Shown: positions 1 through 8,222, numbered from the stretch's first letter. The stretch: DNA of 64,000 bases from Bacteroidales bacterium (GCA_017545365.1 JAFWOP010000029.1:1-64000), one strand, 5' to 3'. Program-made: numbers and translations. Notes: generated by a model from the letters alone, not told the origin.

Positions 1-58
1 CACAGGTGCACTCCTGCTCCCTGATGCCCATCAAATGGTACATATCGCTTGGGTTCAT
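1..58 (-). CDS. Partial CDS, N-terminus only, running off the left edge
   Basis: An ATG on the minus strand at 58 opens a frame that stays open to the window edge and reads MNPSDMYHLMGIREQECTC. The codons look like coding sequence and base composition changes sharply at about position 60 from mixed to very AT-rich, which fits a gene start followed by its upstream region. Nineteen residues are too few to name a family. An alternative is that this is chance open frame; sequence left of the window would settle it. Confidence 0.4.
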   Translation of the reverse strand, partial: MNPSDMYHLMGIREQECTC

Positions 59-472
59 CTTTTTATGTTTTTTTTATTCATTACCAAAACGTTGATGAAC
101 CCTTTCTTCGTATGTCACCTACGCATTTTTCGGAAGAACCTAATTTTGTGTATAAATACATGTTTACATATGTGAAATTTACAGTAAATAATATGTAGAC
201 GTGTAATATTTATGTATGTAAATAGATTATTTATGTAAACGTATTAAATATTTATTAAGTTACGATATAACCATTCGATATAATGATATATATCAGTATA
301 TTATATGTTTGATGTTAAATAATAACACTATATAAATATTATGTTTTCATGATTCCTGGAACATTGGTTGTTAAATTACGCTATATATTGATTATAAGCA
401 TATTATTAATTGTAATATAAATTAACCCATACGGGTGGGTGCGGTATACAAATGTAAGTTTACAAAAATAAA
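59..472. other. AT-rich gene-free stretch
   Basis: About 400 bp of very AT-rich sequence between the left partial gene and the plus-strand promoter at 473. Open frames here are short and low-complexity and I do not consider them genes. Two promoter-like octamers read leftward (TATTTTTG at 463-470 and TACATTTG at 448-455), which could serve the partial gene at the left edge, but neither has a good upstream TTTG at the expected spacing. Confidence 0.4.
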
Positions 473-503
473 TTTGTTGTGTGAAAAATATTGTGTACTT
501 TTG
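473..503 (+). promoter_or_regulatory. Bacteroidota-type promoter (exact match)
   Basis: TTTG at 473-476, exactly 19 nt, then TACTTTTG at 496-503. This equals the sigma-ABfr consensus (TTTG at -33, TAnnTTTG at -7). The start point should lie near 510. It could drive the regulator gene at 724 with a 215-nt leader, or a short RNA ending at the hairpin near 657. Confidence 0.65.
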
Positions 504-509
504 TAAAAT

Positions 510-657
510 ATTTCTAGGTGTATACAAATGTATTGTAATTAGTCTGCGTGTTATTGCTAGAGTATGATTATTGTATAGAAACATTCATTAATATGAGAGT
601 GCTCAATATATCCCCAATCAAAGGACAAAATGTCCCTTAATATAATAGGGCATTTTT
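510..657 (+). ncRNA. Candidate small RNA or regulatory leader
   Basis: Sequence between a perfect promoter (473-503) and a terminator-like hairpin with a T run (631-657). It holds no credible gene; the longest start-stop frame is a 15-codon ATG frame beginning at 593 (MRVLNISPIKGQNVP) whose stop lies inside the hairpin. GGACA (623-627) can pair with TGTCC (631-635), competing with the terminator stem that uses 631-637 and 647-652, so an attenuator is possible. Inference only. Confidence 0.35.
631..657 (+). terminator. Possible intrinsic terminator or attenuator
   Basis: TGTCCCT (631-637) pairs with AGGGCA (647-652), with one bulged T, followed by TTTTT (653-657). The stem is short. An alternative upstream hairpin uses 623-627 with 631-635 and would exclude this one. 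Confidence 0.35.
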
Positions 658-723
658 GTTGCTTACTCTTTTTTGATGATAGATGATAATAGATTGTTAT
701 ATATAATGTATTATTTATAAAAT

Positions 724-1350
724 ATGATAGAACGGATTAATTTGCTTTTGAAAGCTAAGAACATCACTGCACGCCAGTTCGCTGAGGAGATTGGTATTCA
801 ACCCAGTGGAATGTCTCATATAATGTCTGGCAGAAATAACCCCAGTTTGGATTTTGTGATGAAGGTTATCAAGAGGTGGCCTGAAGTCAATATCAACTGG
901 TTGATGCTTGGAAAGGGTGAGATGTATGGGGGTGTTCCTCTGAGTGTCTCACCTGAGGAGCCTCATCATTCAGAGACCTTGCCTCCTTCATCAAGTAATG
1001 AACAGTTCGATTTGTTTTCACAGCCGGAGGCAAAACCTCATAAACCTGTAGTGGACGCGGCGGAGAACCGTGATTACGTAGTTCCAGGTTCTAGCTCTAA
1101 CAACATGAGCATTCCGACACCAAGTCCCATACCTCGTGAGCAGACCAATGTTGTGCCAGCATCATCCACCAATGAGAGTGTGTCTAGTCATGCTGTGGCA
1201 GAATCGGAGAAAGGTCAACCCTTTGAGAATCGCCTAAACGATCCTTCGTTGGGGATTCCTCCTATAAAACCCAATGTGAACGCCAAAAAAATCGTGAAGA
1301 TTATTGTTTTCTATGAAGATCATTCTTTCTCTGAGTATTCTCCAGAATAG
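724..1350 (+). CDS. XRE-family helix-turn-helix DNA-binding protein
   Basis: A 208-residue protein. Residues about 3-60 form an XRE/Cro-type helix-turn-helix (RINLLLKAKNITARQFAEE, then GIQPSGMSHIMSGRNNPSLD), followed by INWLMLGKGEMYG, the ending common to Bacteroidota regulators of this type. The middle, about 75-180, is a low-complexity Pro/Ser/Asn/Glu linker with no visible domain. The last 25 residues become ordered again and basic-hydrophobic (AKKIVKIIVFYEDHSFSEY), suggesting a short contact motif. It probably binds an operator as a dimer; the target is unknown. It lies downstream of a perfect promoter at 473-503 with a long leader, so it may be post-transcriptionally controlled. It stands alone, with no partner gene. 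Confidence 0.85.
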   Translation: MIERINLLLKAKNITARQFAEEIGIQPSGMSHIMSGRNNPSLDFVMKVIKRWPEVNINWLMLGKGEMYGGVPLSVSPEEPHHSETLPPSSSNEQFDLFSQPEAKPHKPVVDAAENRDYVVPGSSSNNMSIPTPSPIPREQTNVVPASSTNESVSSHAVAESEKGQPFENRLNDPSLGIPPIKPNVNAKKIVKIIVFYEDHSFSEYSPE

Positions 1351-1753
1351 GTATAAATAATTGATTAAGCGTATATTGCGTTCACATTAGTCCACCCATA
1401 CATTCTCCTTCTTTTGCTTTGAATGTAGTCCAATTTCCGATACAAGATTCTTAGCAAAAGAGGAAATGCAAACATCAGAGGCAACATGTACTTCTTTTCT
1501 TTGAAAATAGGGGGTAGTATACCCTAAAAAGACCACATTATTACAAAAAGTAGGGGAGGAGTGTGAAAAAGTTTTAGTAGCATCGTAGTAACCTCATGAT
1601 GTAAATAAGGCTGGGGCGTTCCATGCATAAGGCATGTATAATTGATTTGACCATAACTTGTTTGAGCGAACTGGCCGTGTGTGATGTCTTGCTTTATTAG
1701 GCAGAACAAACAATAAGGATAGGAGGGCATACGCCGTATGTGCAAAACTTTTT
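1351..1753. other. Gene-free stretch before the tRNA
   Basis: About 400 bp with overlapping minus-strand open frames that lack start context and resemble no family I know. I see no repeat, terminator or RNA structure of note. Confidence 0.4.
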
Positions 1754-1784
1754 TTTGTTGAATGAAAAAAAAAGTGTAATTTTG
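1754..1784 (+). promoter_or_regulatory. Promoter of the tRNA gene (exact consensus)
   Basis: TTTG (1754-1757), 19 nt, TAATTTTG (1777-1784). This exact Bacteroidota consensus lies 26 nt before the tRNA and probably also drives ilvE behind it, because no terminator separates the two. Confidence 0.75.
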
Positions 1785-1810
1785 CAAACGATTTCAAACG
1801 GAGGAAATCT

Positions 1811-1884
1811 GGTCCCATAGCTCAGTCGGTTAGAGCAACTGACTCATAATCAGTGGGTCCTTGGTTCGAGCCCAAGTGGGACCA
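1811..1884 (+). tRNA. tRNA-Met (CAT)
   Basis: A complete cloverleaf of 74 nt. The acceptor arm GGTCCCA (1811-1817) pairs with TGGGACC (1877-1883), with discriminator A. The D arm contains AGCTCAGTCGGTTAGAGC, the anticodon arm is ACTGA-CTCATAA-TCAGT with anticodon CAT at 1845-1847, and the T loop is GGTTCGAGCCC-like. No CCA is encoded. The stem resembles elongator tRNA-Met of Bacteroidales; a lysidine-modified tRNA-Ile (CAT) cannot be excluded by eye. Confidence 0.93.
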
Positions 1885-1917
1885 CTTTTTTTTATAACCT
1901 TAAAAATAGCAAACACT

Positions 1918-2931
1918 ATGAATATTGATTGGCAAAACCTACCGTTCGGCTATCTGAAGACCGACTATAACGTCCGCTGCTGGTATCGCGACGGTCAGTG
2001 GGGTGAAATTGAAGTATCCTCCGAAGAGACTATTAACATCCACATGGCCGCCTCAAGCCTCCATTATGGACAAGAGGCCTTTGAGGGTCTGAAGGCCTAC
2101 CGCTGCAAGGATGGCAAAATCCGCATCTTCCGTCCCGAAGCCAATGCCGAGCGTCTGCAAAGCACCTGCCGTGGCATTATGATGCCCGAGCTCTCCACCG
2201 AGAAGTTTGTGGAAATGTGCAAAAAGGTCGTGAAGCTCAACGAGCGTTTCATTCCTCCTTATGGCACTGGTGCAAGCCTTTATTTGCGTCCTCTGCTGAT
2301 TGGCACCGGCATCACCGTGGGTGTCAAACCTGCCAATGAGTATCTCTTCCTCATCTTCGTCACCCCCGTTGGACCTTACTTCAAGGGCGGTTTCAAGGCC
2401 AACCCCTATGTTATCACCCGCGACTACGACCGTAGCGCTCCTCTAGGCACTGGTGTCTACAAGGTGGGTGGCAACTATGCTGCCAGCCTGAAGGCTCACA
2501 CCGAGGCCTGTCATGGCGGCCAGTATGCTTGTGAGTTCTATCTGGATGCCAAAGAGAAGAAATATGTCGACGAGGCAGGTGCTGCCAACTTCTTCGGTAT
2601 CAAGGATGGCACCTATATCACCCCGAAGTCCACTTCCATCCTGCCCTCTATCACCAACAAGAGCCTCATGCAGCTCGCTGAGGATATGGGCATGAAGGTC
2701 GAGCGTCGTCCTATCGATGTCGAGGAGCTGTCCACCTTCCAGGAAGCTGGTGCTTGTGGCACCGCCGCCGTCATCAGCCCCATCGAGCGTCTCGACGACC
2801 CTGCCACCGGCAAGAGCTATGTCTTTGGTAAAGAGCCGGGTCCTTGGAGCACCAAGCTCTACCACGCCCTGCGTGCCATCCAGCTCGGCGAGGCCGAAGA
2901 TGTCCATCACTGGAACACCGTCATGGATTAA
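1918..2931 (+). CDS. ilvE: Branched-chain amino acid aminotransferase
   Basis: A 337-residue PLP-dependent class IV aminotransferase that transfers amino groups between glutamate and the keto acids of leucine, isoleucine and valine. Family signatures include HYGQEAFEGLKAYR near residue 47, the PLP lysine in the segment GTGVYKVGGNYAASLKA, and EAGACGTAAVISPI near the C-terminus. Length is typical of the large (about 340-residue) bacterial subtype. I start at the ATG at 1918 (MNIDWQNLPFGYLK) because the upstream in-frame start would begin inside the tRNA. It is probably co-transcribed with the tRNA and ends at the terminator at 2961-2990. No other branched-chain pathway gene is adjacent. Confidence 0.95.
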   Translation: MNIDWQNLPFGYLKTDYNVRCWYRDGQWGEIEVSSEETINIHMAASSLHYGQEAFEGLKAYRCKDGKIRIFRPEANAERLQSTCRGIMMPELSTEKFVEMCKKVVKLNERFIPPYGTGASLYLRPLLIGTGITVGVKPANEYLFLIFVTPVGPYFKGGFKANPYVITRDYDRSAPLGTGVYKVGGNYAASLKAHTEACHGGQYACEFYLDAKEKKYVDEAGAANFFGIKDGTYITPKSTSILPSITNKSLMQLAEDMGMKVERRPIDVEELSTFQEAGACGTAAVISPIERLDDPATGKSYVFGKEPGPWSTKLYHALRAIQLGEAEDVHHWNTVMD

Positions 2932-2960
2932 GCAACTAGTTGAGATCAGAAATATCTCAC

Positions 2961-2990
2961 AATCCCGCAGCCTCGGTTGCGGGATTTTTT
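2961..2990 (+). terminator. Intrinsic terminator of ilvE
   Basis: AATCCCGCA (2961-2969) pairs with TGCGGGATT (2978-2986) across an 8-nt loop, running straight into a T run (to 2990). Confidence 0.9.
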
Positions 2991-3118
2991 ATTACCGCCT
3001 GTTTCCAAGTGGCTTATCCAGAGGTTCAATGCTGGCCGTCGTAGGTTTACCCTTCGCTTGAATAGGGTAGGGGAGCTCCAAAAGTGCAAAAGAGTCCTGC
3101 CAAATCAATTATTTTCCG

Positions 3119-3126
3119 TATATTTG
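3119..3126 (+). promoter_or_regulatory. Probable -7 element for the SIR2/TIR-STAND pair
   Basis: TATATTTG matches TAnnTTTG and is followed by GC as in other promoters of this window. The -33 position lacks a clear TTTG, so the promoter is weaker than the exact ones. It lies about 100 nt before the ATG at 3228. Confidence 0.5.
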
Positions 3127-3227
3127 CAAATCTGATGTTACTGCACGACTGCGCCATACAACTCGTGTAAGTAACAGATATTGACATACTTTATATAAAG
3201 ACAACGAGTAATAATAAAAAAACAATC

Positions 3228-4700
3228 ATGCCGTTTGACATTCATAGTTTTGCCGATTCATGCATCCGTGGGGAGTATGTGTTGGTAGTTGGTAGTGAGT
3301 GCGTACTGCGGAAGGAAGAGGGCGATGCGCAGCTGAAAGCCTTCGGAGGCAACAGCGATCGCATGCTCTACAAACTGACTGCTGCCCATCTGATAGACGA
3401 CGAGGAAGACCTCAACGAGAAGTTCAGGCAGTACACCGATTTCGAAGCCGTAGGGCGCAAGCTGCAATCCTCCTCCGTACACGAGGCGGTGGAATGGGTG
3501 TTCAAAAACCGCCTTAACGGCGACCAGCCCCTACCTTCCCATCTTGCCGAGCCCACGCTGCGCAACCTCCTGGCCACCCGTTGCTTCCGTGTGGTGGTCA
3601 CCACCACCGTCGACCCCTATGTGCTCTGGCTCATGGAGGAGGTGTGGGGCAAGGGCAATGTGCGGGTCTGCAACATCTGCGACACCGAAAGCCGCGGCCC
3701 CTCCTTGGGCGACTATGAGTATAACGAGTTCCACGACGTGCCGCCCACTCTCTATTATGCCTTTGGCACCGTCGACCCCTGCCGCACCTCCCAATCCCTC
3801 TACCATCTCACCGACGACGACGCGCTCCGCATCATCGTAGAACTCTACAAGCAGTCTCACGAAGAGCGCAGCAACATGAACGAACTCACCAACTACATCA
3901 CCCCGATGGGGCGTGGCACCCAACGCCCCAAGCCCCGACAGCTCCTCTGTGTGGGCTGCGACTTCGACAACTGGCTCTTCCGTTTCTTCATGTATGTCCT
4001 CAGTGGCGACAGTATGACCAGCCACGAGCATGAAGGCGGCGTGGTGGCCATGACGTGGAGCGAGAATGCAAAGCTGCAGGACTATCTCGAGAAGCGGAAG
4101 GTCCACACCGAGACCGACTCGCGGGCATTCATGCGCAGCCTGGCCGACGCCATCAATGAGAAACACCCGCTGAGCCAGGCTGGCGACATCTTCATCTCCT
4201 ACGCCCACGAAGACTGGGTGGAGGCCAACCAGCTCTACCAACTGCTTAAAGACAAAGGCTGCCAGGTGTGGATTGACGATAAGCGGCTGGGACACGACGG
4301 GAACGGCACCGCCTACGACAACCGCATTCGTGGTGCCATCAGCCAATGCAACATTTTCATCCCCATCCTCTCCGACCAAACACGGCGCGACCTTGAGACG
4401 TTGCCCTGCAAGGTGGCCGACATTGACTTCTCCATACCTCAAGACCAATGGCCACAAGGCACACGTTTCTACATGAAGGAATGGAACTATGCGCAGGAAT
4501 GCAAAGATAAAGGCCGCTCTTTTGAGGTGATTCCCTTCACTGTCGGCGGCTATCAGTGTGGTGCCAACGACTACCATAATAAAACTCCTGAAGTCATACA
4601 TGGTGCCACCCAGTTCTCCGCCAACGATCGCGACTGCATTAGCAGGATAAAGAAAGAGATTGACGGCCATTATCAACGCAACAACGCAAGGCAACAATGA
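3228..4700 (+). CDS. SIR2-like and TIR two-domain protein (putative immune effector)
   Basis: A 490-residue cytosolic protein. Residues about 10-290 follow the order of SIR2-like domains: a glycine turn (LVVGSECVL, where active enzymes have GAG), TTTVDPY (usual TTNxD), YYAFGTVD (usual HG) and LLCVGCDFDNWLFRF (usual GYSxxDxxFR). Residues about 321-460 are a TIR domain: DIFISYAHEDW, then WIDDKRLGHDG, AIS, FIPILSDQ. SIR2 and TIR domains in bacterial defence usually hydrolyse NAD+. Here the SIR2 Asn and His both appear replaced, and the TIR catalytic Glu aligns by hand with Asp in AYDNR, so activity is uncertain. Its stop overlaps the start of the STAND gene by 4 nt (ATGA), implying coupled translation and a joint role. 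Confidence 0.75.
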   Translation: MPFDIHSFADSCIRGEYVLVVGSECVLRKEEGDAQLKAFGGNSDRMLYKLTAAHLIDDEEDLNEKFRQYTDFEAVGRKLQSSSVHEAVEWVFKNRLNGDQPLPSHLAEPTLRNLLATRCFRVVVTTTVDPYVLWLMEEVWGKGNVRVCNICDTESRGPSLGDYEYNEFHDVPPTLYYAFGTVDPCRTSQSLYHLTDDDALRIIVELYKQSHEERSNMNELTNYITPMGRGTQRPKPRQLLCVGCDFDNWLFRFFMYVLSGDSMTSHEHEGGVVAMTWSENAKLQDYLEKRKVHTETDSRAFMRSLADAINEKHPLSQAGDIFISYAHEDWVEANQLYQLLKDKGCQVWIDDKRLGHDGNGTAYDNRIRGAISQCNIFIPILSDQTRRDLETLPCKVADIDFSIPQDQWPQGTRFYMKEWNYAQECKDKGRSFEVIPFTVGGYQCGANDYHNKTPEVIHGATQFSANDRDCISRIKKEIDGHYQRNNARQQ

Positions 4701-7700
4701 GCATACACAACCCCTGGCGCGGGCTCTCCTCCTACGAGGACCCCGCCGTGAGCAAACGTGGATACCTCTTCTGTGGCCGCGACCGCGAGAGTCAGGAGCT
4801 CTTCCGCGAGATTGACCACAACCCCGTCGTAACCCTCTATGGCCGCTCCGGCCTGGGCAAGACCTCGCTGCTCAACGCGGGCGTGTTCCCCCTGCTGCGC
4901 ACCTATGGCTATCGCCCTGTGCCCGTCCGTTTTGGCACCGATACCGGCCAGCAGGACTTGGCCGTGGCCATGATTGCCACCATATCGGACCATTGTGCTG
5001 CCCATTGCCGCCTCTCCGATGAGGAACTTAAAAAACTTGCTGCCGAAGACCCGCTAGTCCTGCTGTGGCACTACTTCCACACCACTACGTTCACTGACCG
5101 TGAAACCCAAGAGGAGGTCTATCCCGTGCTGGTATTGGACCAGTTCGAGGAGACCATTATGTCCAACCGTGAGGCCGCCATACTGCTGCTCCGCCAGATG
5201 CAGGCACTCTTAGGCCGCAGCCGCCGCTTCCCCTCCGAGGCATACAGCGCGGTGCAGAACTACCGTTTCGTCATCGCGCTGAGGGAGGACTACCTATATT
5301 GCCTCGAAGACTGCATCACCGCCGGCGGCTGCTGGGACTTGCGCAACTGCCGCTACCGCCTGCTGCCTGTCCGCTATGGCGATGCCCGTGCCATCGTGCT
5401 GAAACCGGGCGACGAGGTGCTCGCTCCCGCCGACAGCGAGCGCATTGCCGACACCATCTTGGAAAAGTCGCTTATCAACCCCGGCTCACATCAGAGCGGA
5501 AACCCCGACGATGCCGAGGTCAACCCTCAGATGGTCTCGCTGCTCTGCTCTCAGCTCTTTGACAAGGCTTACCCCGACGAGCATGATACCATCCCTCACC
5601 GTATTACGGCCGCCCTGCTTGATAAAGAAAAGGATACCACCCTGAAGGACTTCTACCTCAACACCATCCGCAAGACAGGGCTAGACGCTGAGCAGCAGCA
5701 CCAGCTCGAAGAGCGTCTGGTCAGCGACGGGCGGCGGCAATCGGCGGGTTATAACCTCCTGGTCAGCCTTATCACCCAGGAGAATCTGGACCAATTGGTC
5801 CGTGCGGGACTGCTGCGCACCTACACCACCGCCACCAACCGCGAGCCGCAAGTCGAAATCATCCACGACCAGATAGCCGCAGCAGTGGAAGAAGCCCGAC
5901 AGGAATGGCTCATCGAGGAGCAGAAGCGGGCGCAAAAGCGAAAAAACCGGCGTCTCGCTGTCATCGTGGTTGCAGCCCTTGTGGTCATCCTCGGCCTAGT
6001 CTTGGTCATCCAGCGTATGCGTACCACACAGGAGCGGATGATCATCAACCAGTCGCGCTATGTGGCGGAGAAAGCCTCGCAGCTGGTGGACGAAGGCGAC
6101 TCCTATCTGGCGCGGCGGTTGCTCCTGCATGTGCTAAAAAATTGTCCCTATACAGTGGAGGCGGAATCGGCCTTGATAAAAGCCATGAAACATGAAACGG
6201 CCGTACTCAGGGGACATACAGGCGGGGTCAACGCTGTAGCGTTCAGTCCTGATGGCAGCAGGATAGTCTCGGGCTCATCGGACGGCACCCTTATCCTCTG
6301 GGATGCAAAGAGCGGCAAGCCCATCGGCGAACCTATTAAGGGGCATACAGAAACGGTTACCTCTGTAGCGTTCAGCCCCGACGGCAGCCAAATAGTCTCG
6401 GGGGCAGAGGGCAATACCCTTATCCTCTGGGATGTAAAAAGCGGCAAGCCTATTGGTGAGCCCATGAAAGGGCCTGCCCATGTTCTCTCTGTGGCGTTCA
6501 GTCCTGATGGCAGACGTATCGTTTCAGGGTCAGCTGACGAGACCCTTATCCTTTGGAATGCGAAGAACGGCAAACCAATCCGCAAACTCAAGAATGGACA
6601 TACGCACGCAGTCTACGCTGTGGCGTTCAGCCCTGACGGCAGCCAAATAGTCTCGGGGGCAGGGGACAATACCCTTATCCTCTGGGATGCGAAGAGCGGC
6701 AAACCCATCGGTGAACCCCTGAGGGGGCATACAGACGTGGTCTTTGATGTGGCGTTCAGCCCCGACGGCAGCCGGATAGTCTCGGGGTCAAGGGATCTAA
6801 CTCTTATCCTCTGGGATGCGAAGAGCGGCAAGCCCATCGGCGACCCCATGAGGGGGCATACAGACGGGATCTCCTCTGTGGCGTTCAGCCCCGACGGCAG
6901 CAGGATAGTTTCAGGGGCAAATAATACCCTTATCCTCTGGGATGCGAAGAACGGCAAACCTATCGGTGACCCCATGAGGGGGCATACAGGCTATGTCAGG
7001 TCTGTGGCGTTCAGCCCCGATGGCAGCCGGATAGTCTCGGGGTCAGAAGACAATACCATTATACTCTGGGATGTAAATAGTAGCAAGCCCAATGTTGAAC
7101 CCATGAGGGCGCATAAGGGCGGTGTTGATGCTGTGGTGCTCCGCCCCGACGGCTCCCAGGTTATGCTCTGGCAATCAGTTATTAATAAACCTTTTAGAGG
7201 GAATCATGGCGGTGTTGATGCTGTAGCGTTCAGTCCCGATGGCAGCCGGATAGTTTCGGGATCTTATAATACCATTATACTCTGGGATGCGGAGAACGGC
7301 AAACCCATCGGCGAACCTATGAAGGGACATGGGAACTATATCAACGCTTTGGCGTTCAGTCCCAACGGAAGCAGGATAGTTTCAAGGTCACCTAACGGCA
7401 AACTTATTCTTTGGGATGCTAAGAGTGGCAAGCCTCTCGGCAACCCCATTAGTGGGCGTAATGGTGGGGTTCATGCTGCGGCCTTCAGTCCCGATGGTAG
7501 CCGGATAGTTATTGCGGAATTTGAGTTCCTTATCCTCTTGGATGCAAAGAGTGGCAAGCCTATCGGCGCCCCTATGAAGGGGCATACAAACTGGGTCACC
7601 TCTGTAGCCTTTAGCCCTGATGGCAGCAGGATAGTCTCGGGGTCATTGGATAAGACCCTTATCCTCTGGGATGCGAAGAGTGGTAAACCCATCCTCAAAA

Positions 7701-8164
7701 AAAACATGAGGGGACATTCAAATGGTGTCCTCTGTGTAGCATTCAGCCCCGACGGCAGCCGAATAATATCGGGGTCATCCGACAAGACCCTTATCCTCTG
7801 GAATGCTAAGAGTGGCAAGCCTATCAGAGGTCCCATGAGGGGGCATATAAGTGCTGTCACCTCTGTAGCGTTTAGTCCCGATGGAATCCGGATGGTCTCG
7901 GGGTCATCCGACGGAACCCTTATCCTCTGGGATGTGGAGAGCGGAAATCCTATAGACTACCCTATGAAGGGGCATACAGGCAGTGTTATGGCTGTGGCGT
8001 TTAGCCCTGACGGCAGCAAGATAGTCTCGGGGGCAGATAACAGCAGGACCCTTATACTTTGGGATGCGCCCCCGACACTGGAGCAGATGCTGAAAGAGAC
8101 GGAGGAACGCTTCGGCAACTATCCGCTGACCGACGAGGAGAAGCGGCGGTTCTATATCGAGTAA
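4697..8164 (+). CDS. nSTAND-type ATPase with transmembrane helix and 15 WD40 repeats
   Basis: 1155 residues. The start NPWRGLSSYED and FCGRDRES match the nSTAND1 family. Walker A is GRSGLGKTS (49-57) and Walker B VLVLDQFEE (D near 148). A winged-helix-like region reaches about 400, then one strongly hydrophobic helix (about 420-438) between basic residues. Residues 506-1124 are WD40 repeats of about 43 residues built on GHT-VAFSPDG-IVSGS-TLILWD. The eighth repeat (805-834) is cut to 30 residues, leaving seven on each side, enough for two seven-bladed propellers. STAND ATPases are signal-sensing switches that oligomerise on ligand binding; the propellers are the likely sensor and the coupled SIR2/TIR protein the likely effector. 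Function is inferred; no close characterised relative is known to me. Confidence 0.85.
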   Translation: MSIHNPWRGLSSYEDPAVSKRGYLFCGRDRESQELFREIDHNPVVTLYGRSGLGKTSLLNAGVFPLLRTYGYRPVPVRFGTDTGQQDLAVAMIATISDHCAAHCRLSDEELKKLAAEDPLVLLWHYFHTTTFTDRETQEEVYPVLVLDQFEETIMSNREAAILLLRQMQALLGRSRRFPSEAYSAVQNYRFVIALREDYLYCLEDCITAGGCWDLRNCRYRLLPVRYGDARAIVLKPGDEVLAPADSERIADTILEKSLINPGSHQSGNPDDAEVNPQMVSLLCSQLFDKAYPDEHDTIPHRITAALLDKEKDTTLKDFYLNTIRKTGLDAEQQHQLEERLVSDGRRQSAGYNLLVSLITQENLDQLVRAGLLRTYTTATNREPQVEIIHDQIAAAVEEARQEWLIEEQKRAQKRKNRRLAVIVVAALVVILGLVLVIQRMRTTQERMIINQSRYVAEKASQLVDEGDSYLARRLLLHVLKNCPYTVEAESALIKAMKHETAVLRGHTGGVNAVAFSPDGSRIVSGSSDGTLILWDAKSGKPIGEPIKGHTETVTSVAFSPDGSQIVSGAEGNTLILWDVKSGKPIGEPMKGPAHVLSVAFSPDGRRIVSGSADETLILWNAKNGKPIRKLKNGHTHAVYAVAFSPDGSQIVSGAGDNTLILWDAKSGKPIGEPLRGHTDVVFDVAFSPDGSRIVSGSRDLTLILWDAKSGKPIGDPMRGHTDGISSVAFSPDGSRIVSGANNTLILWDAKNGKPIGDPMRGHTGYVRSVAFSPDGSRIVSGSEDNTIILWDVNSSKPNVEPMRAHKGGVDAVVLRPDGSQVMLWQSVINKPFRGNHGGVDAVAFSPDGSRIVSGSYNTIILWDAENGKPIGEPMKGHGNYINALAFSPNGSRIVSRSPNGKLILWDAKSGKPLGNPISGRNGGVHAAAFSPDGSRIVIAEFEFLILLDAKSGKPIGAPMKGHTNWVTSVAFSPDGSRIVSGSLDKTLILWDAKSGKPILKKNMRGHSNGVLCVAFSPDGSRIISGSSDKTLILWNAKSGKPIRGPMRGHISAVTSVAFSPDGIRMVSGSSDGTLILWDVESGNPIDYPMKGHTGSVMAVAFSPDGSKIVSGADNSRTLILWDAPPTLEQMLKETEERFGNYPLTDEEKRRFYIE
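6212..8068 (+). repeat. Tandem WD40-coding repeats, about 129 bp per unit
   Basis: Fifteen units in tandem inside the STAND gene. Conserved blocks repeat almost letter for letter at the DNA level, for example GGGGCATACA, GCGTTCAG, GACGGCAG, ATAGTCTCGGGG, CCCTTATCCTCTGGGATGC and AGCGGCAAGCCCATCGG. Similarity at silent positions points to recent duplication or gene conversion rather than ancient repeats. Unit 8 (7109-7198) carries an internal deletion. Most variation clusters at a few codons just after GHT and after VSG. Confidence 0.9.
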
Positions 8165-8190
8165 CCCACGAACCACCATATAAAAACACG

Positions 8191-8222
8191 GAGAGCGCTG
8201 CAACAGCAGCGCTCTCTTGTTG
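8191..8222. terminator. Bidirectional terminator between convergent genes
   Basis: GAGAGCGCTG (8191-8200) and CAGCGCTCTC (8207-8216) form a perfect 10-bp stem with a 6-nt loop. TTGTTG follows on the plus strand; on the minus strand the stem is followed by CGTGTTTTTA. It can serve both the STAND gene and the acyl-CoA operon reading from the right. Confidence 0.8.

Noticed and set aside
381..584. 67-codon minus-strand frame in the AT-rich left end
   Set aside because: Low-complexity composition, opposite to an exact plus-strand promoter, no family resemblance.
1524..1818. Overlapping minus-strand frames of 74 and 87 codons before the tRNA
   Set aside because: They overlap each other and the tRNA promoter, and show no protein-like conservation pattern.
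1861..1917. Upstream extension of ilvE
   Set aside because: It would start inside the tRNA; homologues begin near MNIDWQNLPFGYLK.
3531..4697. 388-codon minus-strand frame opposite the SIR2/TIR gene
   Set aside because: Val/Ala/Gly-rich antisense shadow of a real gene with recognisable domains.
6212..8068. DNA-level tandem repeat as a non-coding satellite
   Set aside because: Unit length is a multiple of three and the translated WD40 pattern is maintained, so it is coding.
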